A stretch of DNA of 64,000 nt from Winogradskyella sp046545555 (GTDB lineage: Bacteria > Bacteroidota > Bacteroidia > Flavobacteriales > Flavobacteriaceae): positions 62,001 through 126,000 of the forward strand of contig NZ_JBHZTH010000006.1 in the NCBI RefSeq assembly GCF_046545555.1, in the 5' to 3' direction. A model generated the notes under the pieces. It was given only the letters and a program-made list of their open reading frames with translations. It did not search any database and had not been told where the DNA came from. Positions 50,319 through 58,382 of this stretch are shown piece by piece; the first letter of the stretch is position 1, and each line of letters opens with the position of its first letter. The translations under genes were made by a program, and so were the position numbers.

Positions 50319-50624
50319 ATGAGTCAAAAAATTAGAATAAAATTAAAGTCTTACGATCACAATTTAGTTGATAAGTCTGCTGATAAGATTGTAAAAACAG
50401 TAAAGAGTACAGGTGCAGTTGTAACAGGGCCAATTCCATTACCAACTCACAAGAAAATTTTCACTGTATTACGTTCACCACACGTAAACAAGAAGTCAAG
50501 AGAACAATTTCAATTAAGCTCTTATAAGAGGTTGCTAGATATTTACTCTTCGTCATCTAAGACGATTGATGCATTAATGAAGCTTGAATTACCAAGTGGA
50601 GTTGAAGTTGAGATAAAGGTGTAA
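50319..50624 (+). CDS. rpsJ: 30S ribosomal protein S10 (NusE)
   Basis: S10 belongs to the 30S head and, as NusE, pairs with NusB in antitermination. The 101 residues have the standard sequence SQKIRIKLKSYDHNLVDKSADKIV at the start and RSPHVNKKSREQF near the loop that inserts into the ribosome. After its stop there is an unusual 121-base gap with two hairpins before rplC, the largest gap in the front half of the cluster. Confidence 0.98.
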   Translation: MSQKIRIKLKSYDHNLVDKSADKIVKTVKSTGAVVTGPIPLPTHKKIFTVLRSPHVNKKSREQFQLSSYKRLLDIYSSSSKTIDALMKLELPSGVEVEIKV

Positions 50625-50640
50625 TTAAAACATAACATGT

Positions 50641-50714
50641 CCCACCGATGCGGTCGAGGGAAAAGCGGAAAAAATACGATTCAAGGCTGAAATGTATTTT
50701 CAGCCTTGAATTTT
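50641..50714 (+). promoter_or_regulatory. Structured leader between rpsJ and rplC (terminator-like hairpin)
   Basis: A first stem pairs CCC (50641-50643) with GGG (50658-50660) and ACCG with CGGT around an ATG loop, leaving a CGA bulge. A second, perfect 14-bp stem ATTCAAGGCTGAAA/TTTCAGCCTTGAAT (50679-50692, 50698-50711) with loop TGTAT is followed by TTT. The first stem is GC-rich in AT-rich surroundings. This looks like a regulated attenuator or ribosomal-protein leader for the genes from rplC on. Confidence 0.65.
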
Positions 50715-50745
50715 AAACAATAAATAATAATCAATAAATAATAAT

Positions 50746-51363
50746 ATGTCTGGGTTAATTGGAAAAAAAATCGGTATGACCAGCATTTTCGATGAAAACG
50801 GGAAGAATATTCCTTGTACAGTAATCGAAGCTGGGCCATGTATCGTTACCCAAGTCAGAACTGAAGAAGTGGATGGTTATTCTGCCCTTCAATTAGGTTT
50901 CGATGACGCGACAGAAAAAAGCGCTACTAAAGCTGATCTAGGTCATGCTAAAAAAGCGGGAACTTCTGTAAAACGCAAAGTTGTTGAATTTAAAGGTTTT
51001 GATGCGGAGTACAAATTAGGTGATGCAATCACAGTAGAGCAATTTACGCAAGGAGAATTTGTGGATATTGTTGGAACGTCAAAAGGTAAAGGTTTTCAAG
51101 GTGTTGTAAAACGTCATGGGTTTGCCGGTGTAGGCCAAGCAACGCACGGTCAACATAACCGTTTAAGAGCTCCTGGTTCTATTGGTGCTGCTTCATATCC
51201 TGCAAGAGTTTTTAAAGGAATGAAAATGGCAGGAAGAATGGGTGGTGACACTGTAAAAGTTCAAAATTTAAGAGTATATAAAGTAGTTGCTGAAAAGAAC
51301 TTACTTGTTGTTAAAGGATGCGTTCCTGGTCACAAAAACTCTTATGTAATTATTGAGAAGTAA
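50746..51363 (+). CDS. rplC: 50S ribosomal protein L3
   Basis: L3 starts 50S assembly and reaches the peptidyl-transferase centre. The 205 residues show the N-terminal GLIGKKIGMTSIFDENG, the long extension around FQGVVKRHGFAGVGQATHGQ with the modifiable glutamine, and the ending VVKGCVPGHKNS. It is the first gene after the hairpin leader. The stop overlaps the start of rplD (TAATG). Confidence 0.98.
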   Translation: MSGLIGKKIGMTSIFDENGKNIPCTVIEAGPCIVTQVRTEEVDGYSALQLGFDDATEKSATKADLGHAKKAGTSVKRKVVEFKGFDAEYKLGDAITVEQFTQGEFVDIVGTSKGKGFQGVVKRHGFAGVGQATHGQHNRLRAPGSIGAASYPARVFKGMKMAGRMGGDTVKVQNLRVYKVVAEKNLLVVKGCVPGHKNSYVIIEK

Positions 51364-51992
51364 TGAAGGTAGCAGTTTTAGATATAAACGGAAAAGATAC
51401 GGGTAGAAAAGCAGAGCTTTCTAAAGACGTATACGCTATAGAGCCTAATAATCATGCTGTCTATTTAGATGTTAAGCAATACTTAGCAAATCAAAGACAG
51501 GGAACACATAAGGCTAAAGAAAGAGCGGAGATCGCAGGTAGTACACGAAAGATTAAGAAACAAAAAGGAACAGGTACGGCACGTGCTGGTTCTATTAAAT
51601 CAGGTGTATTTAAAGGTGGTGGTCGTATGTTTGGTCCTAGACCAAGAAACTACGGATTTAAATTAAATAAAAACGTAAAACGATTAGCGCGTAAATCTGC
51701 ACTAAGTATTAAAGCAAATGATAAATCGATAATGGTATTGGAAGACTTCAATTTTGATGCTCCAAAAACCAAAAATTTTATCAATGTTTTAAAGGCTTTA
51801 GAAGTAGAAAACAAAAAATCTCTGATTGTGTTGGGTGGCTCAAATAATAATGTATATTTGTCATCACGCAATTTTAAAGGTTCTGAAGTTGTAACAGCTT
51901 CAGAATTAAGTACTTACAAAATAATGAATGCTAATAAAGTGATTCTTATTGAGAGTGCATTAGAAGGAATTGAATCGAATTTAAGTAAATAG
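51363..51992 (+). CDS. rplD: 50S ribosomal protein L4
   Basis: L4 lines the exit tunnel. The 209 residues contain the tunnel loop in the basic stretch KKQKGTGTARAGSIKSGVFKGGG and the globular end NVYLSSRNFKGSEVV with ASELSTYKIMNANKVIL. L4 regulates the S10 operon in Escherichia coli, where the target is upstream of rpsJ; the hairpins here are upstream of rplC, so a comparable role is possible but not shown. It overlaps rplC by one base; rplW follows after 5 bases. Confidence 0.98.
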   Translation: MKVAVLDINGKDTGRKAELSKDVYAIEPNNHAVYLDVKQYLANQRQGTHKAKERAEIAGSTRKIKKQKGTGTARAGSIKSGVFKGGGRMFGPRPRNYGFKLNKNVKRLARKSALSIKANDKSIMVLEDFNFDAPKTKNFINVLKALEVENKKSLIVLGGSNNNVYLSSRNFKGSEVVTASELSTYKIMNANKVILIESALEGIESNLSK

Positions 51993-51997
51993 AACAG

Positions 51998-52288
51998 ATG
52001 AGTATCTTAATAAAACCTATAATCACTGAAAAGGCAACGATGCAAAGTGAGTTGTTAAATGCGTATGCATTTGAAGTGAATACAAAGGCGAACAAGGTAG
52101 AAATCAAGAAGGCAGTTGAGGCTGCTTATGGAGTTTCTGTAGCTAAAGTTCGTACGATAAATGTCCGTCCAGATAGAAAGACTAAGTTTACAAAAACTGG
52201 TGTTCAACATGGTAAAACAAATGCTGTTAAAAAGGCAATTGTACAACTGGCGGAAGGTGAAACAATAGATTTATACGCTAACATGTAA
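51998..52288 (+). CDS. rplW: 50S ribosomal protein L23
   Basis: L23 lies at the tunnel exit and docks trigger factor and SRP. The 96 residues have the usual start IIKPIITEKAT and the beta-hairpin with KTKFTKTGVQHGKTNAVKKAIVQL. It is 8 bases from rplB. Confidence 0.98.
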   Translation: MSILIKPIITEKATMQSELLNAYAFEVNTKANKVEIKKAVEAAYGVSVAKVRTINVRPDRKTKFTKTGVQHGKTNAVKKAIVQLAEGETIDLYANM

Positions 52289-52296
52289 TTCGACTT

Positions 52297-53124
52297 ATGT
52301 CAGTAAGAAAATTAAAACCAATCACATCAGCTCAGCGATTTAGAGTAGTAAATGGATTCGATGCCATCACTACTGATAAGCCGGAAAAGAGTTTACTTGT
52401 TCCGAAAAAACGATCTGGTGGTAGAAACAATCGAGGAAAAATGACTATGCGCCATTTAGGTGGAGGTCATAAAAAGAAGTATCGTATTATCGATTTCAAA
52501 CGTAACAAAACTGGGATTCCAGCGGAAGTTAAGACAATTGAATATGATCCAAACAGAACAGCATTTATTGCACTACTAAATTACCAAGATGGTGAGAAAC
52601 GTTACGTTATCGCTCAGAATGGTTTACAAGTAGGGCAAACGATAGTGTCTGGTGAAAGTGGTGTTGCCCCAGAAATAGGAAATGCAATGCCATTAAGTGA
52701 AATACCTTTAGGTACTATTATTTCTTGTATAGAGTTACGTCCAGGTCAAGGTGCTGTTATGGCGCGTAGTGCTGGGGCATTTGCTCAATTAATGGCAAGA
52801 GATGGTAAGTTTGCTACGGTTAAATTACCATCTGGTGAAACTAGATTGGTATTAGTAACATGTATGGCTACAATAGGTGTTATTTCTAATTCAGATCACC
52901 AATTATTGGTGTCAGGTAAAGCTGGTAGAAGTAGATGGTTAGGAAGACGTCCAAGAGTAAGACCAGTAGTGATGAATCCAGTTGATCACCCAATGGGTGG
53001 TGGTGAAGGTAAATCTTCAGGTGGTCATCCAAGATCTAGAAACGGTATTCCTGCTAAAGGTTATAGAACACGTTCTAAGACGAAAGCGAGTAATAAGTAT
53101 ATTGTAGAACGTAGAAAGAAATAA
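52297..53124 (+). CDS. rplB: 50S ribosomal protein L2
   Basis: L2 supports peptidyl transfer and subunit joining. The 275 residues carry NNRGKMTMRHLGGGHKKKYR at the N-terminus, a central RNA-binding barrel and the C-terminal DHPMGGGEGKSSGGHPRS with the catalytically important histidine near the peptidyl-transferase centre. It is 10 bases from rpsS. Confidence 0.98.
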   Translation: MSVRKLKPITSAQRFRVVNGFDAITTDKPEKSLLVPKKRSGGRNNRGKMTMRHLGGGHKKKYRIIDFKRNKTGIPAEVKTIEYDPNRTAFIALLNYQDGEKRYVIAQNGLQVGQTIVSGESGVAPEIGNAMPLSEIPLGTIISCIELRPGQGAVMARSAGAFAQLMARDGKFATVKLPSGETRLVLVTCMATIGVISNSDHQLLVSGKAGRSRWLGRRPRVRPVVMNPVDHPMGGGEGKSSGGHPRSRNGIPAKGYRTRSKTKASNKYIVERRKK

Positions 53125-53134
53125 TTAAGATAGT

Positions 53135-53413
53135 ATGGCACGTTCATTAAAAAAAGGACCTTATATCCATTATAAATTAGAGAAGAAAGTTGCAGAAAAT
53201 GTAGCTTCAAACAAAAAGACAGTTATTAAAACTTGGTCTAGGGCATCAATGATTTCTCCAGATTTCGTTGGTCAGACTATAGCAGTTCATAATGGTCGTC
53301 AGTTTGTTCCAGTTTATGTAACTGAAAACATGGTAGGTCACAAATTAGGAGAATTTTCACCGACAAGATCTTTTAGAGGTCATGCAGGTGCTAAGAATAA
53401 AGGTAAAAAATAA
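53135..53413 (+). CDS. rpsS: 30S ribosomal protein S19
   Basis: S19 belongs to the 30S head near the A-site finger and helps tRNA binding. The 92 residues start MARSLKKGPYIHYKLEKK and end with GEFSPTRSFRGHAGAKNKGKK, matching the family over the full length. It is 5 bases from rplV. Confidence 0.98.
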   Translation: MARSLKKGPYIHYKLEKKVAENVASNKKTVIKTWSRASMISPDFVGQTIAVHNGRQFVPVYVTENMVGHKLGEFSPTRSFRGHAGAKNKGKK

Positions 53414-53418
53414 GAATC

Positions 53419-53826
53419 ATGGGAAGTCGTAAAAAACAAATGGCGGAAGCCATTAAGGCTGAAAAAAAGCAAGTTGCTTTCGCTAAGCTAAATAACTGTC
53501 CTACATCTCCAAGAAAAATGCGTTTAGTTGCGGATTTGGTTCGAGGTCAAAAAGCAGAAAAGGCACTTCAGATTCTTAGATTTAGCCCTAAGGAAGCCTC
53601 GCGTCGTTTAGAAAAATTGGTTATGTCGGCAATAGCAAATTGGCAAGCCAAGAACGAAGATGCAGATGTTGAAGAAGCAAAGCTTTACATTAAGGAGATA
53701 AGAGTTGATGGCGGATCTATGTTAAAGAGATTGCGTCCGGCTCCTCAAGGTAGAGCGCACAGAATTAGAAAGCGTTCAAATCATGTAACCGTGGTTGTAG
53801 ATGCATTAAATAAAACACAAAGCTAA
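53419..53826 (+). CDS. rplV: 50S ribosomal protein L22
   Basis: L22 lines the exit tunnel with a long beta hairpin. The 135 residues hold CPTSPRKMRLVADLVRGQ and the hairpin in DGGSMLKRLRPAPQGRAHRIRKRSNH, a region where macrolide resistance changes occur in other species. rpsC follows after 9 bases. Confidence 0.98.
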   Translation: MGSRKKQMAEAIKAEKKQVAFAKLNNCPTSPRKMRLVADLVRGQKAEKALQILRFSPKEASRRLEKLVMSAIANWQAKNEDADVEEAKLYIKEIRVDGGSMLKRLRPAPQGRAHRIRKRSNHVTVVVDALNKTQS

Positions 53827-53835
53827 GATAGAGAT

Positions 53836-54549
53836 ATGGGACAAAAGACAAATCCAATCGGAAATCGCTTAGGTATTATCAGAGGATGGGAATCTAACTG
53901 GTATGGCGGAAATGATTATGGTGATAAACTTGCTGAGGATGATAAAATCCGTAAGTATATCCATGCTCGTTTATCTAAAGCTAGTGTTAGTAGAGTAATT
54001 ATTGAGCGTACGCTTAAACTTGTAACCGTTACTATCACTACTGCAAGACCTGGTATTATTATTGGAAAAGGTGGACAAGAGGTAGATAAGTTAAAAGAAG
54101 AGCTTAAAAAAATTACAGGTAAAGAGGTTCAATTGAACATCTTTGAAATTAAAAGACCAGAACTCGATGCACATTTAGTTGCTGCTAGTGTTGCTCGTCA
54201 AATAGAAAGCCGAATTTCTTACAGACGTGCAATAAAAATGGCAATTGCTGCGGCAATGCGTATGAATGCAGAGGGAATAAAAATTCAGATTAGTGGTCGT
54301 TTGAATGGTGCTGAAATGGCACGTTCAGAGCACTATAAAGAGGGTCGTATTCCATTATCTACATTTAGAGCTGATATTGATTATGCACTGGTCGAGGCGC
54401 ATACTACTTATGGTAGGTTAGGTGTAAAGGTGTGGATTATGAAAGGTGAAGTTTATGGAAAAAGAGAACTTTCTCCATTAGTTGGTCTTTCTAAGCAAAA
54501 AGGTAAAGGTGGACGAGGTGGAAATAAGAACCAACGTCGTAGAAAGTAA
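53836..54549 (+). CDS. rpsC: 30S ribosomal protein S3
   Basis: S3 lies at the mRNA entry and has helicase function with S4. The 237 residues contain the KH domain loop GIIIGKGGQEVD, and the C-terminal half MARSEHYKEGRIPLSTFRADIDY. A basic glycine-rich tail (GKGGRGGNKNQRRRK) ends it. rplP follows after 20 bases. Confidence 0.98.
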   Translation: MGQKTNPIGNRLGIIRGWESNWYGGNDYGDKLAEDDKIRKYIHARLSKASVSRVIIERTLKLVTVTITTARPGIIIGKGGQEVDKLKEELKKITGKEVQLNIFEIKRPELDAHLVAASVARQIESRISYRRAIKMAIAAAMRMNAEGIKIQISGRLNGAEMARSEHYKEGRIPLSTFRADIDYALVEAHTTYGRLGVKVWIMKGEVYGKRELSPLVGLSKQKGKGGRGGNKNQRRRK

Positions 54550-54569
54550 TTCTTTAAAGAAAAGAAAAT

Positions 54570-54989
54570 ATGTTACAGCCTAAAAGAACAAAATTTCGTA
54601 AGCAGCAGAAAGGCCGCATGAAAGGAAATGCTGGAAGAGGACATTTGTTATCAAATGGAACCTTCGGTATTAAATCATTAGAGTCAACTTTTATAACTGC
54701 ACGTCAGATAGAAGCAGCGCGTATTGCCGCTACTCGATACATGAAAAGAGAAGGATCGTTATGGATAAAAATATTTCCAGACAAACCGATCACAAAGAAA
54801 CCTCTTGAAGTACGTATGGGTAAGGGTAAAGGTGCTGTAGAATATTGGGCAGCTGTTGTAAAACCGGGACGTATGTTATTTGAAATAAGTGGAGTGCCGT
54901 TAGAGACTGCTCAAGAAGCATTAAGACTAGCTGCACAAAAACTTCCAGTTAAAACTAAGTTTATCATAGCTAGAGATTACGAAGCTTAA
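54570..54989 (+). CDS. rplP: 50S ribosomal protein L16
   Basis: L16 holds the A-site tRNA and central protuberance. The 139 residues start MLQPKRTKFRKQQKGRMKG and contain RIFPDKPITKKP-like residues (IKIFPDKPITKKP) and the arginine targeted by a hydroxylase in other bacteria region MGKGKGAVEYWAA. rpmC follows after 12 bases. Confidence 0.98.
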   Translation: MLQPKRTKFRKQQKGRMKGNAGRGHLLSNGTFGIKSLESTFITARQIEAARIAATRYMKREGSLWIKIFPDKPITKKPLEVRMGKGKGAVEYWAAVVKPGRMLFEISGVPLETAQEALRLAAQKLPVKTKFIIARDYEA

Positions 54990-55001
54990 TAGAAAAGTAT
55001 T

Positions 55002-55193
55002 ATGAAGCAATCAGAAATTAAACAGCTTTCAACGGCTGATTTACAAGAGAAACTTAGTGAGACTAAAAAGAGTTATACTGACCTTAAAATGGCTCACGCT
55101 ATATCTCCTTTAGATAATCCTATTCAGTTACGAGTGGCACGTCGTGCAGTAGCTAGAGTAGCAACTGAGTTAACTAAAAGAGACGGACAATAA
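55002..55193 (+). CDS. rpmC: 50S ribosomal protein L29
   Basis: L29 is a small two-helix protein near the tunnel exit. The 63 residues begin MKQSEIKQLSTADLQEKL and end RVARRAVARVATELTKRDGQ, the expected coiled-coil-like helices. rpsQ follows, its ATG 18 bases after this stop. Confidence 0.97.
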   Translation: MKQSEIKQLSTADLQEKLSETKKSYTDLKMAHAISPLDNPIQLRVARRAVARVATELTKRDGQ

Positions 55194-55211
55194 TTGTATT
55201 CTGCTGAAAAG

Positions 55212-55469
55212 ATGGAAAAAAGAAACTTAAGAAAAGAACGTATAGGGATAGTTACTAGTAATAAAATGGAGAAGTCTATTGTTGTTGCTGAAGTAAAAAA
55301 GGTAAAGCACCCTATGTATGGAAAATTCGTGTTAAAGACAAAGAAATATGTCGCTCACGATGAGACAAACGACTGCAACGAAGGAGATACTGTAAAGATC
55401 ATGGAAACACGACCTTTAAGTAAATCTAAATGTTGGAGATTAGTAGAAATAATTGAAAGAGCTAAGTAA
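55212..55469 (+). CDS. rpsQ: 30S ribosomal protein S17
   Basis: S17 is an OB-fold 16S rRNA-binding protein early in assembly. With the ATG at 55212 (MEKRNLRKERIG) it has 85 residues, the usual length; a TTG six codons upstream would give a leader not found in the family. Key residues are VTSNKMEKSIVV and HPMYGKFV, and ETRPLSKSKCWRLVEI near the end. rplN starts 2 bases after the stop. Confidence 0.97.
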   Translation: MEKRNLRKERIGIVTSNKMEKSIVVAEVKKVKHPMYGKFVLKTKKYVAHDETNDCNEGDTVKIMETRPLSKSKCWRLVEIIERAK

Positions 55470-55471
55470 TT

Positions 55472-55840
55472 ATGGTACAACAAGAATCAAGATTAAGAGT
55501 AGCTGATAACACTGGTGCTAAGGAGGTATTAACTATTCGAGTATTAGGTGGAACAAAAAGAAGGTATGCTTCTGTTGGTGATAAAATAGTTGTATCTGTA
55601 AAAGATGCTACGCCAAATGGAAATATTAAAAAAGGTGCTGTATCAACTGCAGTTGTCGTTCGTACATCTAAAGAGGTAAGACGCCCAGATGGATCTTACA
55701 TTAGATTTGATGACAATGCTTGTGTTCTTCTAGGCCCTCAAGGGGAAATGAGAGGAACACGTGTTTTTGGTCCTGTAGCTAGAGAACTTCGTGACAAACA
55801 ATTCATGAAAATTGTATCATTAGCACCTGAAGTGCTTTAA
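55472..55840 (+). CDS. rplN: 50S ribosomal protein L14
   Basis: L14 forms an inter-subunit bridge and binds the silencing factor RsfS. The 122 residues show the conserved ESRLRVADNTGAKEV, the loop VVRTSKEVRRPDGSYIRFDDNA and ending PVARELRDKQFMKIVSLAPEVL. rplX follows after 12 bases. Confidence 0.98.
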   Translation: MVQQESRLRVADNTGAKEVLTIRVLGGTKRRYASVGDKIVVSVKDATPNGNIKKGAVSTAVVVRTSKEVRRPDGSYIRFDDNACVLLGPQGEMRGTRVFGPVARELRDKQFMKIVSLAPEVL

Positions 55841-55852
55841 TTGATAAATAAG

Positions 55853-56164
55853 ATGACAAAGCTTAAAATAAAATCGGGAGATACTGTACAAGTTATTGCT
55901 GGTGATCACAAAGGGTCAGAAGGTAAGGTGCTGAAAGTATTACTAGATAAGAATAAGGCCATTGTAGAGGGTGTAAATATGGTTAAGAAACATACGAAAC
56001 CAAGTGCACAAAGTCCTCAGGGTGGTATCGTAGAGAAAGAAGCATCAATTCATATATCTAACCTATCGTTGTTAACTGCTAAAGGAGAAGCAACTAGAGT
56101 AGGATATAGAATGGATGGCGACAATAAAGTAAGATTTTCTAAAAAATCTAATGAAGTAATTTAA
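55853..56164 (+). CDS. rplX: 50S ribosomal protein L24
   Basis: L24 is an assembly initiator with a KOW motif. With the ATG at 55853 (MTKLKIKSGD) it has 103 residues, the usual length; a TTG four codons upstream is rejected. KOW residues: GDTVQVIAGDHKGSEGKVL. It ends with VGYRMDGDNKVRFSKKSNEVI. rplE begins 2 bases later. Confidence 0.97.
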   Translation: MTKLKIKSGDTVQVIAGDHKGSEGKVLKVLLDKNKAIVEGVNMVKKHTKPSAQSPQGGIVEKEASIHISNLSLLTAKGEATRVGYRMDGDNKVRFSKKSNEVI

Positions 56165-56166
56165 TT

Positions 56167-56718
56167 ATGGCTTACGTTGCAAGATTAAAACAAGAGTACA
56201 AGGATAAGATTATACCTGCTCTTACAGAAGAATTTGGATATAAAAATGTAATGCAAGTACCTAAACTTCAAAAGATAGTCGTATCTAGAGGTGTTGGTGC
56301 AGCTGTTGCAGATAAAAAGTTGATTGATCACGCAGTTGATGAATTGACTAAAATAACTGGACAAAAAGCTATTTCGACAATTTCGAAGAAGGATGTTGCT
56401 TCATTTAAGTTACGTAAAGGTATGCCAATTGGTGCTAAAGTGACTTTAAGAGGAGAGCAGATGTATGAGTTTTTAGATCGTTTAGTAACCTCTGCTTTAC
56501 CACGTGTTAGAGATTTCAGCGGAATAAAAGCTACTGGTTTTGATGGACGAGGAAATTATAACCTTGGTGTAACAGAGCAGATTATTTTTCCAGAGATTGA
56601 TATTGATAAAATCAATAAAATCAATGGTATGGATATTACATTCGTGACTACTGCTGATACTGATAAAGAAGCTAAGTCATTATTAACAGAATTAGGTTTA
56701 CCATTTAAAAAGAATTAA
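56167..56718 (+). CDS. rplE: 50S ribosomal protein L5
   Basis: L5 binds 5S rRNA in the central protuberance and touches P-site tRNA. The 183 residues include KNVMQVPKLQKIVVSRGVG, the GQKAISTISKKDVASFKLRKG loop and VTEQIIFPEIDID. rpsN begins 2 bases after its stop. Confidence 0.98.
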   Translation: MAYVARLKQEYKDKIIPALTEEFGYKNVMQVPKLQKIVVSRGVGAAVADKKLIDHAVDELTKITGQKAISTISKKDVASFKLRKGMPIGAKVTLRGEQMYEFLDRLVTSALPRVRDFSGIKATGFDGRGNYNLGVTEQIIFPEIDIDKINKINGMDITFVTTADTDKEAKSLLTELGLPFKKN

Positions 56719-56720
56719 TT

Positions 56721-56990
56721 ATGGCTAAAGAATCAATGAAAGCCCGCGAGGTGAAACGCGCAAAGACGGTGGCAAAATATGCTGAGAAAAGAAAAGCTTT
56801 AAAAGAGGCTGGAGATTATGAAGCATTACAAAAATTACCTAAGAATGCATCACCAATACGCATGCACAACCGTTGTAAACTTACAGGTAGACCAAAAGGT
56901 TACATGAGACAATTTGGTGTTTCACGTGTTATGTTTAGAGAAATGGCTAACAAAGGATTAATACCTGGTGTCAAAAAGGCAAGTTGGTAA
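56721..56990 (+). CDS. rpsN: 30S ribosomal protein S14, zinc-free form
   Basis: S14 belongs to the 30S head. The 89 residues are the longer, zinc-independent type: only one cysteine is present in RMHNRCKLTGRPKGYMRQFGVSR, so the Cys4 zinc knuckle of the short form is absent. The usual ending ANKGLIPGVKKASW is present. A 62-base gap with a hairpin separates it from rpsH. Confidence 0.97.
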   Translation: MAKESMKAREVKRAKTVAKYAEKRKALKEAGDYEALQKLPKNASPIRMHNRCKLTGRPKGYMRQFGVSRVMFREMANKGLIPGVKKASW

Positions 56991-56997
56991 AATTATA

Positions 56998-57035
56998 AAT
57001 GGGTTTTAGGTTTGGCAATAGTGTCAAAAACCATT
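56998..57035 (+). promoter_or_regulatory. Hairpin in the rpsN-rpsH gap, possible S8 control site
   Basis: Outer arms AATGG/CCATT plus TT/AA (one bulged G) enclose an inner stem TTTGGC/GTCAAA with loop AATAGT. The stem ends 17 bases before the S8 start codon. In Escherichia coli, S8 controls the spc operon by binding its mRNA; a similar role here is only suggested by position. Confidence 0.45.
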
Positions 57036-57052
57036 ACCGCAAATTAATAACT

Positions 57053-57454
57053 ATGTATACAGATCCAATAGCGGATTATTTAACGCGAGTTAGAAATGCA
57101 GTCAAGGCAAACCACAGAGTGGTTGAGATACCTGCATCTAACTTAAAAAAAGAAATAACTAAAATATTGTTCGATCAGGGCTTTGTTTTAAGTTATAAGT
57201 TTGACGACGATTCAACGGCTCAAGGTATTATTAAAATAGCTTTGAAGTACAACAAAGAGACTAAAGAGTCTGTTATCAAAAGAATTCAAAGAATAAGTAA
57301 ACCAGGTTTACGTAAATATGCTGGTGCTAACGAAATGCCGAGAATCTTAAATGGTTTAGGAATTGCAATTGTTTCTACTTCTCACGGAGTGATGACAGGT
57401 AAACAAGCGCAAAGAGAGAATGTTGGTGGCGAAGTATTATGTTACGTATACTAA
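57053..57454 (+). CDS. rpsH: 30S ribosomal protein S8
   Basis: S8 binds the central 16S domain and is an operon regulator in enterobacteria. With the ATG at 57053 (MYTDPIADYLTRVRNAVK) it has 133 residues, the usual length and start; an earlier in-frame ATG at 56999 would read through a structured spacer. It ends with STSHGVMTGKQAQRENVGGEVLCYVY. rplF follows after 12 bases. Confidence 0.97.
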   Translation: MYTDPIADYLTRVRNAVKANHRVVEIPASNLKKEITKILFDQGFVLSYKFDDDSTAQGIIKIALKYNKETKESVIKRIQRISKPGLRKYAGANEMPRILNGLGIAIVSTSHGVMTGKQAQRENVGGEVLCYVY

Positions 57455-57466
57455 AAACAGGAAATT

Positions 57467-58009
57467 ATGTCAAGAATAGGTAAAAACCCAATAACAGTTC
57501 CTGAAGGTGTAACACTTGAGATTAAGGAAAATATTATAACTGCTAAGGGTAAATTAGGTGAATTAACTCAAGAGTATTCAGATATTACTATAAAACATGA
57601 AGACGGTACTATTACATTAGAACGTTCTTCTGAAAAGAAAGATCACAGAGCGAAACATGGCTTATATAGAGCTTTAATTGCGAATATGATAGAAGGTGTG
57701 TCAAAAGGCTGGACTAAAGAATTAGAATTAGTTGGTGTAGGTTACAGAGCTTCTAATCAAGGACAGAAATTAGATTTAGCGGTAGGATTTTCTCATAACA
57801 TTATTTTAGATATTGCTCCAGAAGTAAAAGTAGAGACAATATCAGAAAAAGGTAAAAATCCGATTGTTAAATTAACATCTCATGACAAACAATTAGTTGG
57901 TCAAGTTGCTGCGAAAATACGTGGTTTCAGAAAACCAGAACCTTATAAGGGAAAAGGGATCAAGTTTGTTGGTGAAGAAATTAGAAGAAAAGCAGGTAAA
58001 TCAGCTTAA
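57467..58009 (+). CDS. rplF: 50S ribosomal protein L6
   Basis: L6 supports the factor-binding site near the sarcin-ricin loop. The 180 residues form two related domains: MSRIGKNPITVPEGV in the first and KLTSHDKQLVGQVAAKIRGFRKPEPYKGKGI in the second. rplR follows after 10 bases. Confidence 0.98.
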   Translation: MSRIGKNPITVPEGVTLEIKENIITAKGKLGELTQEYSDITIKHEDGTITLERSSEKKDHRAKHGLYRALIANMIEGVSKGWTKELELVGVGYRASNQGQKLDLAVGFSHNIILDIAPEVKVETISEKGKNPIVKLTSHDKQLVGQVAAKIRGFRKPEPYKGKGIKFVGEEIRRKAGKSA

Positions 58010-58019
58010 TAATTAAGTT

Positions 58020-58376
58020 ATGGCATTGACAAAGAACGAAAGAAGAATAAGAATAAAAAGCAGAATCCGAAAGGTAGTATCTGGTACTGAAACAAAACCA
58101 AGATTAGCTGTTTTTAGAAGTAATAAAGAAATTTATGCTCAAGTCGTAAATGATGTAACTGGAGTAACACTAGCAGCTGCATCATCAAGAGATAAGGACA
58201 TTGCGAAGTCTAAAGGAAATAAGACTGAGGTTGCGACTTTAGTTGGTAAGGCTGTTGCGGAAAAGGCTATTAAAGCAGGGGTTGAAACTATTTCTTTCGA
58301 TAGAGGTGGTTACTTATATCATGGAAGAGTAAAATCATTAGCGGAAGGAGCTAGAGAAGCAGGACTTAAATTTTAA
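58020..58376 (+). CDS. rplR: 50S ribosomal protein L18
   Basis: L18 binds 5S rRNA together with L5. The 118 residues have the basic N-terminus RIRIKSRIRKVVSGT, the RLAVFRSNKEIYAQVV strand and the end FDRGGYLYHGRVKSLAEGAREAGLKF. rpsE follows after 6 bases. Confidence 0.98.
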   Translation: MALTKNERRIRIKSRIRKVVSGTETKPRLAVFRSNKEIYAQVVNDVTGVTLAAASSRDKDIAKSKGNKTEVATLVGKAVAEKAIKAGVETISFDRGGYLYHGRVKSLAEGAREAGLKF

Positions 58377-58382
58377 GACATT

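Noticed and set aside
56999..57052. Earlier in-frame start for rpsH
   Set aside because: It would add 18 residues not found in S8 and runs through a hairpin region; MYTDPIADY is the normal S8 start.
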